64,000 nucleotides of DNA, from contig NC_071670.1 of assembly GCF_028554725.1 (NCBI RefSeq), positions 5,942,501-6,006,500 of the forward strand, in the 5' to 3' direction. The stretch comes from Zeugodacus cucurbitae. Its lineage: Eukaryota > Arthropoda > Insecta > Diptera > Tephritidae. This document shows, piece after piece, positions 1 to 12,125 of this stretch (positions are counted from its first letter, which is position 1; each line of letters opens with the position of its first letter). The notes beneath the pieces were generated by a model that made no database searches, had not been told where the DNA came from, and saw only the letters and a list, made by a program, of their open reading frames with translations. A program made the position numbers and the translations under genes.

Positions 1-105
1 TCTCTTTTTTAAATAATAAAATTTTTATAATTCTTACTGAAATTTAAGCATTTTTCTTTAATTACACACATATTTATTATAACATTAATTGTATTTGTTA
101 CTCAC

Positions 106-150
106 CTGCGCTTCGGGCAGCTTACGCGTTGAAATACGATAAATCGACAT
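106..150 (-). CDS. First coding exon of a minus-strand host gene, partial
   Basis: Read on the minus strand, an ATG at 150-148 opens a 15-codon frame, MSIYRISTRKLPEAQ, ending exactly at a strong splice donor (CAG|GTGAGT, intron GT at 105-104), phase 0. The start context (CGAAAATG) resembles the fly consensus CAAAATG. An in-frame TAA lies upstream near 215 with no ATG between, so this is the first usable start in its frame. The following intron and the rest of the gene lie left of the window. The peptide is basic with no signal sequence or membrane segment, and I do not recognise the protein. The candidate first exon at 648-709 would supply the 5' leader. The start and donor are directly visible; that it is a real gene is inference from their agreement. 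Confidence 0.5.
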
Positions 151-720
151 TTTCGACGTACAATTGAAATGTGTCAGCAGCGGCGTGTAAATCTTAACTC
201 TTTTTTGTTAGAAAAGGGGAGGAAAAAGTAAAACAGAAAATCAGTAAAAGAAAATCCTTGCAAACTGAATCTAAGACTAACAACAACAACAACAACAAAA
301 GTGCTATAGCAGAAATTTTGCTCAAATGCTTATTAATCAAACTCAAAAATTATATAAAACCAAGAAAAAAAAAGAATTGATTATGCCGCACACGCGCTTA
401 TATTCACAAAATTTCCAATCTCTTTTTTTGTACTTATTTGCTTGTATTTTATATATTTTTTTATAACACAATTCTTACAAAATGTGTGTGCGCTCTCGCT
501 ATTAGCAGTATGTATGTATGTATTTTGTAGGTATGTATGTATGAAAGCGGATTTTGCACTGCCACTCGACCGCACACAGCACAAGCACAAGGAATCGCAC
601 TTGATGAGTTTACCAAACAGACTGACTGATTGACTAGCTAAACTTACTGCCTAGTGTGTTGGTACTGTTCGGATCCGGAGCGATCACACGGTTCGACCAA
701 ACGTCAACTGACTAGGAAAA
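151..720 (-). other. 5' leader and promoter-proximal region of the left-edge gene
   Basis: This stretch separates the start codon from the candidate initiator. It holds a CAA repeat (about 281-298; GTT on the transcribed strand, part of the pyrimidine tract before the candidate acceptor), a TATG/GTAT-rich patch at 510-545 and no convincing open frame. Confidence 0.3.
648..709 (-). promoter_or_regulatory. Candidate initiator and short non-coding exon 1 of the left-edge gene
   Basis: On the minus strand an initiator-like TCAGTT (711-706, A at 709) is followed 62 bases later by a GTAAGT donor (647-642). A possible acceptor, ATTCAG after a T/G-rich tract, lies at 265-266 and would join to the exon carrying the ATG at 150. 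No TATA box or clear DPE is seen. The order initiator, donor, acceptor, start codon is what a fly gene with a spliced leader shows, but each motif is short. Confidence 0.3.
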
Positions 721-1009
721 AGAACAAACTGCTGGCTATGGCTACAGCAAATTTCACTGATACCGCGCTCGCTACGCTGGCTAATGTCACGCTAATGTGT
801 GTAGGTAGGTAAGTGGGTGTGCAGGGGTGTGCGAGTGAGAGGGAATCGATACATTTCAGAATGACAAGTAGCGGCGGTGTTGCCACGTTAGTGTTATGGT
901 GGCTTTTGGCGATGAAGTGGCAGCACGTGTGTGCGCGTTGGAGGAATTTCCGATATGTTGCGTTGTCGATAAGGCAGTGCTGCTGAAGTGATACAAGAAA
1001 ATTATTTAT

Positions 1010-1800
1010 TTTAGACAATTGAAGTAAATTTCCAATAAAAATATTTAAAAAAATAAAAAAAAATATATTTAAAAAAAATAGTAAAACAAATATTTTAAAA
1101 GCATAATAAAACATATTTTTTAAAGAATTATAAATTATGTTCGCTTCCCAAATTACTGCGTTTGACAAATATTACATACTTTTAGGCTAATAGCAGTGCG
1201 TCTTAACCGCTTTGGTTTATACAGAGTGATAAGTGTGACATAAAAATAGTAACAAATTATTAATGAAATTTAAATTATAAAAAATTATTAATAAAATTTG
1301 AATTATAAAAATAAAAACAATTAAAAAATAAATTAATTATAACATTATAAATTATAATATTTATAAAATATTAAAAAAATGTATTTTAAATGAATTATTC
1401 TTTTTTTTTTATTTGAATTCTAAAAATTATTAATAAAATTAGCGTTATAAAAACAATAACAAAAATAAAAAAATTACATATAGTTGAAAAAAAATTTTAA
1501 AAAATAAATTAATTATTATATTTATAATATATTAAAAAATAATTATTTTGCTATTTTAAATAGATTTTTTTTCCAGAATTATGTAAAAAAAACTTGCTTT
1601 TAATTAAAAAAGAAAAACTTAAGAAATAAATTAACAATACTATTATATTTTAATATTTATAAAATATTTTAAAAAATTTATTTTTAAGTATTTTAAATGA
1701 CTTTTTACTTTTAAATTTGATTTTTTTTACAAAATAAATTTCACATTTCTTCTTTATTTCAAATGAAAATGTCCGCTTAATTATAAAAATGCCTTATTCA
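1010..1800. repeat. AT-rich intergenic block with degenerate tandem copies
   Basis: Almost pure A/T sequence. At least three diverged copies of one unit are visible, each opening with AAATAAATTAA and closing with ATTTTAAATGA or similar (from about 1325, 1500 and 1621). No coding potential. Confidence 0.5.
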
Positions 1801-2361
1801 ATTACAGGGTGACTCATCTGATAATAAACCACGGACTAGCCACCTGAACGAGCATCATACTTGTGTTGGAGTTTGGAGCTTAAAGCTCATGATACAGCCA
1901 GAAATGTTTTATGGATCTGAGCTTTTTTTGTTTTTGTTGCTTACATTGTAGTGCTTCTGAGGTGGCAGTTCTTCCGTTAATTTGTTGCTGTTTCGAGTTA
2001 CTTCCTCGATAATGGCATCATAAAATGCAGGACACGGATGTTTTGGAGCAATCATCAAGTCTACAATGCACTGGAGAGAATAAACTCATATCAGCTGGTC
2101 CATAGCATTCTAGAACGGCGATTATGACAGCCAAGAATCAACTTTTTAAAGCTCAATACTTTGAAAGATGGTTTTCAACGATTTTTTTTTTAACTGGTAA
2201 GTTCACTTAAATTTATTTTACCATATGACTAAGTCTATATATGTATACCACCATTTAGATTGGCTCCCATACAATATAAGCCTTGAGTTCTTGATACGTA
2301 GATTATTTCTATACTATAAAATTATCTGGCAGACAATTTAAAGAGGTATCTCATACTGTAC
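1801..2361. other. Gene-free unique stretch
   Basis: I see no gene, repeat or clear regulatory site here. Confidence 0.4.
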
Positions 2362-3290
2362 GGTTCCACTGAGCTCCCCTGTCATAAGATTTGAGAAGGG
2401 TTAATCTATTCTCTATGAGAGTAATAATTAGTAATACTAACCTACCTTGAGATTTTTATAGACCACACTTAAAACAACGTGATCTCTGACCAGCTCGGAC
2501 AACCATAAGCTCAAATTTGTTGTATAATCGCTATTGTTTGCGGAACTCTGTGATTTTCAGAAGACAATTTCGATACTATTTCATACTTATCCAGAAGTTG
2601 GTTTTGGAAAGTCATCCATTATGTACAAAACACCGACGTGACCTTTGCATGTTCCGAGATCTTTAAATAGCTTATAATCTCCTGTTCCACTGAGCTTCGC
2701 TGTCATTTCCTGTAATATTTGAGAAAGGTTAATAGATTCTCTATGATGATAGTAACACTTGCTCGAGATGCGGTTTTTATAGACCTCACTAAAAACAACG
2801 TGACCTTTGAGCAGCTCGGACAACCATTAGCTCAGTTTGGTTATATAATGATTGATATTGACTCGGAACTCAATGATTCCCAAACGATTCCTCTTTCTCT
2901 ACATTATAGCGGTATGATATTTTCAGTACTATTTCGTTCATCTCACAACGGGACTGTTGACCAGCTCGGAAAACCATCATCTCAACGAATATATGTGAAG
3001 TAAACGATGTTGATTGCTGTACTCTGTGAGCCCTAGACGATTCATCTTTCTCTGCATGCTCGCAGTCTGACATTTTTAGTGCTATTTCGTTCATCTCACA
3101 ACAGGACCTTTGACGAGCTCGGACAACCATCGGCTAAGATTGGTAATATAATCGATATTGATTGCGGATCTTTGTGATTCTCAAACGATTCCTCTTTCTC
3201 TGCATGCCCGCAGTCTGTGTAGTTGCAGTACAATTTCACTTATCCAGAATTTGGTTTTCAAAAGTCATCCATTTTGTTTTTTTACAATAA
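2362..3290. repeat. Diverged tandem/higher-order duplication array
   Basis: Several copies of a unit recur. Phrases such as GACCAGCTCGGACAACCAT (about 2488, 2811, 2960, 3112), CTCTTTCTCTGCATG and GAGAAAGGTTAATAGATTC (2362 onward and 2690 onward) repeat at about 150-330 bp spacing, and the flanking order is kept. Short frames inside are by-products of the repetition. Confidence 0.6.
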
Positions 3291-5361
3291 GAATATACAA
3301 AAACTATTATGACCTTCACATGACCCGAGGTATTTGGATGCTTACTACATTTGCTTTGGCTTTCGTGTTTCCACAGCTGCCTTATCGAATTTGCATTAAA
3401 ATAGAAAATTCCAAGTTGGATTTGTATATAATCCACTTCCTTTGGACAGATGGTGAGATATTAGAATCTAGAAAAGCAACATCAGCTAAAATTACCAAAT
3501 GAATCTCACGAAATTAGCAGCTGCTTGGGAAGCTGTCTGTGAAGATCCGCTACAATTGTCCAGCAGCTGACCGCACAGCTTCCTTTAATCAGTGACCACC
3601 GAAGCCAGCAAATTTGGACCAGTTTTGTAAGAATACAATTAAATGTCTCAAAAGTCCAGCGAGCTTGTGAAGATCACACACAAAAGCTTAGAATTAGTGG
3701 ATATCTTATTCTTCCCAGCCTTCATAAACCGACCTGTTTCGCAACTATGGCTACTTCCACCGCGTGGTCACTCCACTTTCGTCTGTTAGTGGACAGTCCG
3801 TATCGCTGACTCGGCATAGACACGCAGATTTTCTATTATCTTTTGTCAAAAAACAACTATGCTAATACCGTTTTGCTGTCTTACTTGCTCGGCAAACATC
3901 TTAGCATGCTTTCGCGTTAGGATAATGTTACAATTGTGGTCGAAACTACTTCTCCCCTATGAGCTATGATGATCAACCCATAGTGAGCGATGTCCTTCGT
4001 TGACACCGCAAGGAAATGGAGCGGCAACTAGGATAATAGCCAGTACCCCTTTTCATTGTTTGATTCATGGTTGAAATCATTGTGTGACAGCTTTTCGGCT
4101 TTTGTTTTGCTTTCGGATGATTTAAAATTTTGTGTGGGGTCATCCTATTGTCCGCCAGAATGTATTAGAAATTTGGACAAGATTCATTCTATTGTTAATA
4201 ACTATCTTGGCGAACAAGCTTGCTAACTAACGGTTCCCGTGAGAACTATGTGCATGGCTGTGCTCCGTGAATTTTTGAAGATCATGTGATTGTTTGCGTC
4301 CGGTGTGTTGTTAAAGGACATCCAACTGGTTCGACCGCATTTTTTGGTTTCTTATAGATCGCTGGAAGCTGTGATCAGCTTGGATGCTATTGTCTTTATA
4401 ATAAGCTTTCTAATTTGATTAAAATTTAACAGCTGGCGGACTTGTTTTGCATTGTTTTCTGTCTCCTCGAGCGGATAGCATCGTTTTGTCTCCACCGAAG
4501 GATTATCATGTTTCATTTAAACCAATGTGAACTCTGTGAGTCTTTTGTCCAATGCGGCATATTTCTTTATGCCGCATGTGAAAGTTCGATGAGAACCTTG
4601 TGTGCTTCAAGACAAGAATGGGGCACTCCCATTTTTAGAACCATTGTTCAAGTCTGCAGGGTTTGGTCCGTATATTTGGAGATGCAACGTTATGAATATT
4701 CCATTTCTCGAGCTGTCGCTGAACAGCAATATTTGAAGACTTCATGGAACCCTAATAATAGTTGTAAGAAATGTAAATGTTTCCGTAATAGATCACTACT
4801 TTCTCGAGTTCAACCTAGCTTAACTAATATCATTGCATCTAAAATACAGTATATAGGCATCTCAATCCTCTTCACTTCTCTCAAAATCATTTATCTCTAG
4901 TTTCTTTGTATGATGAATGTTACTTGGATCCTGATTATAGAGGAGCCTTTGATGCCATTTAGTTATCTTCCATAATCTTTTACTATCTTCTTGATTCGAG
5001 CTGATTACTACATCTCATAGGCTGCAAGAATGCAGAAGTTATTGATAATTTTATTTTCATTCACTGAAGATCGATCAAGATCACTTTGCGATATATAATG
5101 TGAGCGCTCCGTTAGTTGGGATCTCGTATTAGCGATAAATGCTGTGTCTTTGTTTCTTATTGTGAGACGGTAGGTGGAAATCAAAGAATATAATGAGCTT
5201 TAAGGGTGCTAAAATTTCTGATCAGTAAAAACTACTGATCTTGCGATCTTGTTTTGGTAACCAATTCAGATCATTAAAAGATCTGACATGTTTAAGCTGC
5301 ATTTATGATAGGGTAGCTCAGTATTTTTTTACCCAGAGCTTCGAGAGAAATGTCAAGTGTT
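3291..5361. other. Gene-free stretch
   Basis: No recognised coding sequence or repeat. A 152-codon frame at 4442-4900 starts at TTG and resembles no family known to me; I treat it as chance. Confidence 0.4.
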
Positions 5362-5557
5362 ATTCGATAATAAGAAAAATCGATATTCGACATACCTGAT
5401 ATATAATCGGTATATTTAGAAACCTGGAATTTATGAACTTAGAGCTTAGTTTGATCGAAAATAATGGTCTACAATTCGATTACAAGAAAAATCGATCTCC
5501 GATATACCAGATATAAAATCGGTATATTTAGAAACCTGAAATATATGAGCTTCGTCT
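5362..5557. repeat. Two-copy tandem duplication, about 111 bp
   Basis: ATTCGATaatAAGAAAAATCGAT recurs at 5362 and 5473, each followed by a near-identical tract (AATCGGTATATTTAGAAACC) ending in a TATGA-C/G-CTT motif. Copies are moderately diverged. Confidence 0.6.
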
Positions 5558-6493
5558 AATTCGTTATGGAGTTATGAATCATTGAGTACATAGATCGCTA
5601 CTTGATCATAGTCCACGCAAAATATGCTCAACTGATCATCGTGATCACTCCAAAAATCATTCGTTAACACAAAAAAAATGTATTCAAAGATGAATGAATG
5701 TACTGACCGAAGTTCAACATTACGTCATTGTAATGGAATGTACTTGTAAACAAATACATACAAGAATCCACAAATACACAGTTGAGAAAGTCAAATTATT
5801 CAATGAACTACGAGCACATGAATGGAATAAGTGGCATCGAGAATTACATGACTCTCAAGATAAGCGACAAACAAGTGAAGAAAAAATTAACAAACGAACA
5901 ATATAAAAACAAATAAAAATACGAAAAAACAGATAAGGAAACAAAGAGAAGGAAAAATGTTTCTGCTATTTCGTAAGAGACAAATTTGAAGTGAGCGAGC
6001 GTAAAGCGAGAGCCCAGTTATTGAGCGCAGACGACTAGAAGGGCCCAACAATTTCCGATGTGTCATTGAAGGCAAACACAGAACGATGGCTGGCGATATG
6101 AAGGCGATAAAAAGTGGAAAATAAAATAAGATTAAAAAAATATAAAAATGGAAAATTACTTTATTGAGGGTGAAGAGATATGATAAAAGTGAAAAGCGTA
6201 AGGAGTTTTAAGTAGACAATGTTTGTGCGAGTGTGTACGTGTGTACTAGTAGATTGCAGTGGAATTCGAAGTATGCTTAAAATGTGATAAAAGTGTAGGA
6301 AGTTGCTAAGCACATGCCTCCACATATATACATATGTATTTATTAGATTACATAATGTTTTCATACACATTTAAAAGTTTTTATGTTAGAAAATTAATGC
6401 AAAAGTAATAATTTCAAAACAAATAATTTCGTAAACTGCAAATTTTATGGCTTGTAAATAAGATTTATATAATTGCGACCCACTTTAGTATCA
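5558..6493. other. Gene-free stretch
   Basis: AT-rich, no recognisable gene or repeat. A 70-codon charged frame at 5694-5906 begins at a real ATG but has no family signature. Confidence 0.35.
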
Positions 6494-7604
6494 AACAAGT
6501 AAGGAAGGGCTAAGTTCGGTTGTAACCGAACATTTTATACTCTCGCAATTTATTTATTTAACTTTATTAATATTATATAATACACAATTTTACCCACATA
6601 TTCGTCATATATATGGTATAAAGTCCATTGAATGTTGGAAACCCTAATATTAGATTAGAAGCACCGAAGTCCTCATGTTCGATATATGGGGTCTTGAAAA
6701 CTTATGGTCCGATTTCGGCGATTTTTCGAAATGGGCTGCCACACTATAAATGCAGTGTTTATGCAAAGTTCTGTTCCGATATCTTCACTAGTGCTTACTT
6801 TACATATTGAAAAGTTAACTATTCAGGTTGACTTCAAAGTTCCGGTATATAGGAAGTAGGCGTGGTTGTGAACCGATTTGGCCTATTTTCACAACATATC
6901 ATTGGGATGTAAGGAAAATATTACAAACCAAGTTTCATTGATATTGGTCGAGTAGTTTCGGAGATATGGTTTTTGACCCATAAGTGGGCGGAGCCACATC
7001 CATTTCAACTTGTGTATACCAATTTGAGTGCAGCTCTTCTGTAATATCTTTGTAATGAAATTTAAGGTTTCTGGTGTTTTTCCTTAGTGAATTAAAGCTT
7101 TTTTAGTATTTTTAAACATAACCTTTGTATGGAAAGTGGGCGTGGTTTTTATCCGATTTTCTCCATTTTTGGGCTGTATAAGGAAGAGCCTAAAAGAAAA
7201 TAGAAAGTTTGGTGGATATAGCTTTAGCAGTTTATGAGATATGTACAAAGACCTTAGTAGGGGGCGTGGCCACATCCACTTATGCCCCTTCCTAGCGCGA
7301 TCCTTCATACCAAATTTTACTTCAATAGCTAAATTTATGGCTTAGTTATAGCTCTTCATATGTTTTCGGTTTTCGCCATTTTGTGGGCGTGGCAGTGGTC
7401 CGATTTTACTCATTTTCGAAAGCAACCTCCTCAGGGTGCCAAGGAATATGTGTTCCAAGTTTCATTAAGATATCTCAATTTTTACTCAAGTGATCGCTTG
7501 CACGGACAGACGGACGGACAGACATCCCGATTTCAACTCCACTCGTCATCCTGATCATTTATATATATATAACCCCATATCAACTTTGTTGCAAGAGTAT
7601 AAAA
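6494..7604 (+). mobile_element. FR1 interspersed repeat, copy 1 (near complete)
   Basis: A non-coding interspersed element of about 1.1 kb. It opens with ACAAGTAAGGAAGGGCTAAG and a perfect 18-bp hairpin (6514-6531), then TTTTATACTCTCGCAA. It closes with the inverted match TTGCAAGAGTATAAAA (7587-7604), so it has short inverted ends. The interior carries phrases shared with the other copies (AAGTGGGCGGAGCCAC, GGGCGTGGC) and a GGACAGACGGACGGACAGAC tract near 7504. No intact frame exceeds about 75 codons. I recall similar sequences as widespread in fly genomes but cannot name the family reliably. Confidence 0.75.
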
Positions 7605-8364
7605 AAGTCTCACAAATCTGAATTGTTTCCATATTGCTTTAGTATTTTGTAAATGGGAATTTCATGCTAGAAATACATACAGCCGTAGTACAAATGCCGT
7701 TAGAATCTGTTGTTTTTAGCTTTTGTTAGCTCGGAGATCCAAATCACGATCCTCCGGGTTCGGATCAAGCACCCTATTTAGTTACTGGAAATGTTAAAAC
7801 TAAAATGCCAACAATTATTGATAGATAGTACCTCCTTAACGCCAGTCTAAAAATGGAGGAATCTATAAGTTCGGATCGAGTCTAACGCAAGTCCAGAATT
7901 GAGGCAGCGTTTAACTTGATTCGGTCTTATAGATTTATGCATTTAGAGACTTCATACTATATCAGTTCATATTATGGACGCAGCTGAGACAAGATCGTCT
8001 TATGGCGGATGAAAAACAGTGTACACCGAGTTTGTATGCAGATCATGTAGGAGTTGGTAATAGCGTGTCTAGAGAAAGTAGGCGTAAGTTCGAGAAATCA
8101 AGGCTTTTGATTCTCGAAATAAGCGATACGAAAATTGCCTCTACTAGATTACAGTGAACTTACAGTTGAAGTTAAGTTCCGGAAATCAAAACATTTTGTC
8201 TCCCGCGCTAAGCGATCCAACCCTTGCAGAGCGATTTCCGATTTCATTGAAATAACACGGGTTTGATCTGAGCTTGATTGGTCCAAAAGTTTGATTCAAT
8301 TCGGTTTGGTCGAACTGTTGCTTGGTGGATGAGCTTTTATAAAATCTCGAGTTAGTTCCTAATA
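7605..8364. other. Gene-free unique stretch
   Basis: No gene, repeat or site recognised. Confidence 0.4.
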
Positions 8365-8366
8365 GT

Positions 8367-8638
8367 TAGAAGAAGAAGAAGAAGAAACGATAACACACTT
8401 TCTATGCGGATGTAAGGCTCTTTATAGGAAAAGAATCGCAGCTATTGGACGCGGTTTGCTTGATGATGTGGCCGAAGTCGCACATATCAAATTATGTGAA
8501 CTATTTCACTTTGTCAAGACCACAGGATAGTTCAAAATGACTCAATAGTGTGAGGGATCACAGTCCTAATGGTGTCACAATGGGCCCCCCAAATGCCTAG
8601 GTGCGTCGTTTGACATCCACTTAACCTAACCTAACCTA
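8367..8638 (+). mobile_element. LINE beta, 3' fragment (C-terminal knuckle and tail)
   Basis: Translation from the GAA run gives HFLCGCKALYRKR and continues about 50 residues to a TAG at 8528-8530. This is the H-x4-C end of the zinc-knuckle-like tail after RNase H in I/Jockey-type non-LTR retrotransposons. A tail of about 110 bp follows, ending in CTTAACCTAACCTAACC. The same protein end occurs at 42005-42328 and, inverted, at 49738-50545. The left break falls at a (GAA)n run, so the upstream CxxC half is missing. A dead 5'-truncated relic. Confidence 0.75.
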
Positions 8639-9850
8639 GTTCCTTATTGAACTGCAGAATTCTATTCAACGTTCAACAAATGTGGCCCCGATGTTTTTTC
8701 CAAAATAGAACAATCTTAACATTTGGTTTCTATCAGGATCTGCAGCTAGAGTAGAGGCCTACTGTTCGTGAAAGCTCTTAAAGGCTACAGAACACGGACT
8801 AAGTAGCTGAGTGAATTGTCACTCCAAGCTCAATAATATGAACTACCATACTTTTGATGATTGATGGTGACGACGTCAGCAACCACTCCTTTTACTCATT
8901 TTGAAGGCACCGGCTTTATTGATAGTGTTCCAAGATGTTTCAAGACTTAGTATGCGCAATGGGTTCGGATTCGACACTGGCGCCCCAGTAATGATCTCCG
9001 TCCGAACAGTTTCCAAGACTATAACTGAAATGCACATGCTTTTCCGCGGGCGCGTACAAAACTCCCCTTCCCCCACAATCGCAAACTAAATTGAAAAAAC
9101 ACTCAAAACTCCACAAAAGGCACCAATTAGCGCATATCAGTAAAACTGATATATGGCAAAAACGGAACATTGTTGTTGTTGTTGCTGTTCGTCTAAAATT
9201 TGCAAAAAATCATATCTAAGCAGTAAAAAAGTAACGAAATAAAATTGCTTGCAAAGTTTTGCTGTTTAGGCGGCGGATGAAGTTAGCTGCGGCGTGTGCG
9301 GAACGCTGACGATCGCCAACAGAGAACTTAGAAAAGTTCTCTGCGCCAACAAAACGACCGCGACGGCAGCGGTCGCGGCAGCGGCAAGCAAGCAACACGC
9401 GCAGCGCACACAAACGCACAAACAAACAAAATGCAAGCGAATGACTGTACAAACGCCGAAACATACATATTTATGTACTGTGAGTATATATGTATATACA
9501 TAAATACATATATGTATGTTTAAGCAGGCACTTGAGTCGCGAGCAAAGTATCGCACAGATACGTCAAGGCGATTTAGAAAAAAAACATATATCGTATGGC
9601 AAAAATTAACGAATTTGGAAGTAACATAAAGAAGTAGCGTATAAAAGGCACGGCGGCAGCTGAACAAAGGCGGTGGAGTTAATAAAAAATTACTAAATAT
9701 ATGCATGTGTGTGTATTATGCCAGTCAGCATGGCATAGCGCACATTTACAGGCGCTAAAGAAATTTCCAATTGCAAAATTATGAATGAATGAAAGTTTTG
9801 CGATTTACATCATCGGCTTTGCCGCTGAGCGCTCTTTTGTTTGGTTTTGG
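8639..9850. other. Gene-free stretch with a GC-richer island
   Basis: No gene recognised. About 9260-9440 is GC-richer with CGGCAGCGG-type alternating motifs and CAAACA runs, followed by a TATGTATA patch; this could be a regulatory island or leader, but nothing fixes a transcript. Confidence 0.3.
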
Positions 9851-12125
9851 ACTAAATTTACAAAATTGTTAAAATTGAAAATATTAAAATTATTTTTTTA
9901 TGAAAAATTAAAATTTTAAAATTAAATAAAAAATATAAATAAAATTTAATTAAATTTAAAATTAAAATTGTTTTTAAATCTAAAAATTTTACAACTTTTT
10001 TGATATAAATTTTTTTTTTAAATCAAAAACATTTAATTTCTTTTTCACATGAAAATTGTTTGAAAATTAAAAATTTTACAACTATGTGTTTTGATATGAA
10101 ATTTTTTTAAAATTAAAAATATTGAAATCATTTTTTTTCATATTAATTTTTTTTTTTAAATTTTAATATTGAAAATTAACAATAATAAAATTATTTTATC
10201 TTTCATTGGAAATTGATTTTAAAAAATTTTGTAAATTAATTTTTTTCTTCATATGAAACTTTTTTTTCTAATAAAAAAGTAAAATGTTTTTAAAAAACTA
10301 AAAACTGTATTAAAAATTTTTTCTTCATACATAATAAAATTAAAAATTATGTATTCAGTGTGGTATGGTCGTTGGCATATGAATTTCCTAGAATTCGTTA
10401 TATGAGTAAACTACGCTTTTACGTAAGGGAGATTGGGACTATAGCCGGAGTAAAATTTCACAGTTTTCATCCGGAGGCAAATTTGCACAGTCTCTTCATC
10501 ACAGCCATCAGCTATTCAACAGTTAAGCTCTTATTTCGCTATTTCGCATTTGAAATATGTATCAATTCTTTTTCTTCAAATTTAAAATGTTTTTTTTTTT
10601 AATTTTGTGAATTAAGAATTTAACATTTTTTTTTCATATCTATTAAAAATTTTCAAAATTAAAAATTATTTCTATTTCAAACAAAATAGTAATTTTTTTT
10701 TTCATTACAAAAGGAGAGTTTTTGAAAAATTTTGCAAATTAAAAAAAAATTAAATTTTTTTCTTCATATGAAAACCTTTTTGAAAATTATAATTTTTTTT
10801 TCAATACAAAAGGAAAATTTTTGAAAAATTTTGCAAAGAAAAAATATTAAATTTTATTTCTAAGTATGAAATTTTTTTGAAAATTAAAATTTTGAATTAA
10901 GAATTATCAATTACTTTTTTCTTCAAATGTAAAATGTTTTTAAAAACTTGGCAAATAAAATTTTTCACTTACAAAAATAAAAAATATTTTACTTACTTTT
11001 TTGGAAATTAAAAATTATAAATTTTTTTCATTACAAGAGGAAAATTTTTGAAAAATTTTGCGAAGAAAAAATACTAAAATTTATTTCTTAGTAGGAAAGT
11101 TTTTGGGAAATTAAAATTTCAATTAAGTTTTTTCATTAAGTTTTTTCTTCAAATCTAAAATGTTTTTAAAAAATTTTGCAAATTAAAAATTTAAAAAAAT
11201 TTTTTTCATATGATATAGTTTTGTTGCATTTCTTTTAAAATGGAAAATGTTTTTAAAAAATTTTGCAAATTAAATTTTACACTTAAAAAAAATTTTTGAA
11301 AATAAAAAATATTTTACTTACTTTTTTGAAAATTAAAAATTATAATTTTTTTTATTACAAAGCGAAAATTTTTGAAAAATTTTGCGAAGAAAAAACACTA
11401 AAATTTATTTCTTAGTAGGAAAGTTTTTGGAAAATTAAAATTTCAATTAAGAATTTTCATTAAGTTTTTTCTTCAAATCTAAAATGTTTTTAAAAAATTT
11501 TGCAAATTAAATTTTTCACTTAAAAAAAAATTTTTGAAAATAAAAAATATTTTACTTACTTTTTTGAAAATTAAAAATTATAATTTTTTTTATTACAATG
11601 CGAAAATTTTTGAAAAATTTTGCGAAGAAAAAATACTAAAATTTATTTCTTAGTAGGATTTTTTTTGGAAAAGAAAAATTATAATTTTTTAAATTTTCTA
11701 AAAAATATTTATTTAAAAAAAAAATTTGCAAATTATAAATTTTAGAATTTTCTTCTTCATACGAAAAATTATTGAAAGTTTATATTATTTTCTTTTCAGT
11801 GGAAAAGGCTTTAAAAATTTTGACAAACTAAAAATATTAAAATTTATTTTTTTTATAAAATATTTAAAAAAAAACTGCAAATTAAAAATTAAATTTTTTT
11901 TGAAAATCATAATTAATTCACCCTCAATTGGAAAATATTTTTAAAAAATTTTACTGATTAAAAATATTAAAATATATTTCCATATATGAACATTTTTTTG
12001 AAATTTTAATTTTTTAAAATTTTCAATTATTTCTTTCTTCGCAATCAAAAAATTTTCGATGGCAAAATTATTTCTGCATTATTTTTGACAAATTTTAAAA
12101 AATTTAGTATATTAATTTTGATAAA
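9851..12125. repeat. Extreme AT-rich block with nested tandem repeats
   Basis: About 2.3 kb of nearly pure A/T. A motif, GAAAATTTTTGAAAAATTTTGC, recurs near 10811, 11040, 11365 and 11603. A longer unit starting ACTTACTTTTTTG recurs at 10991, 11316 and 11554 (spacing 325 and 238 bp) with the same internal order. A short GC-normal island at 10360-10550 interrupts it. No coding potential. Confidence 0.65.

Noticed and set aside
4442..4900. 152-codon frame on the plus strand
   Set aside because: Starts at TTG, no ATG context, no domain, odd cysteine/serine composition; chance frame.
6494..7604. FR1 as a protein-coding transposon
   Set aside because: No frame over about 75 codons is shared among the four copies.
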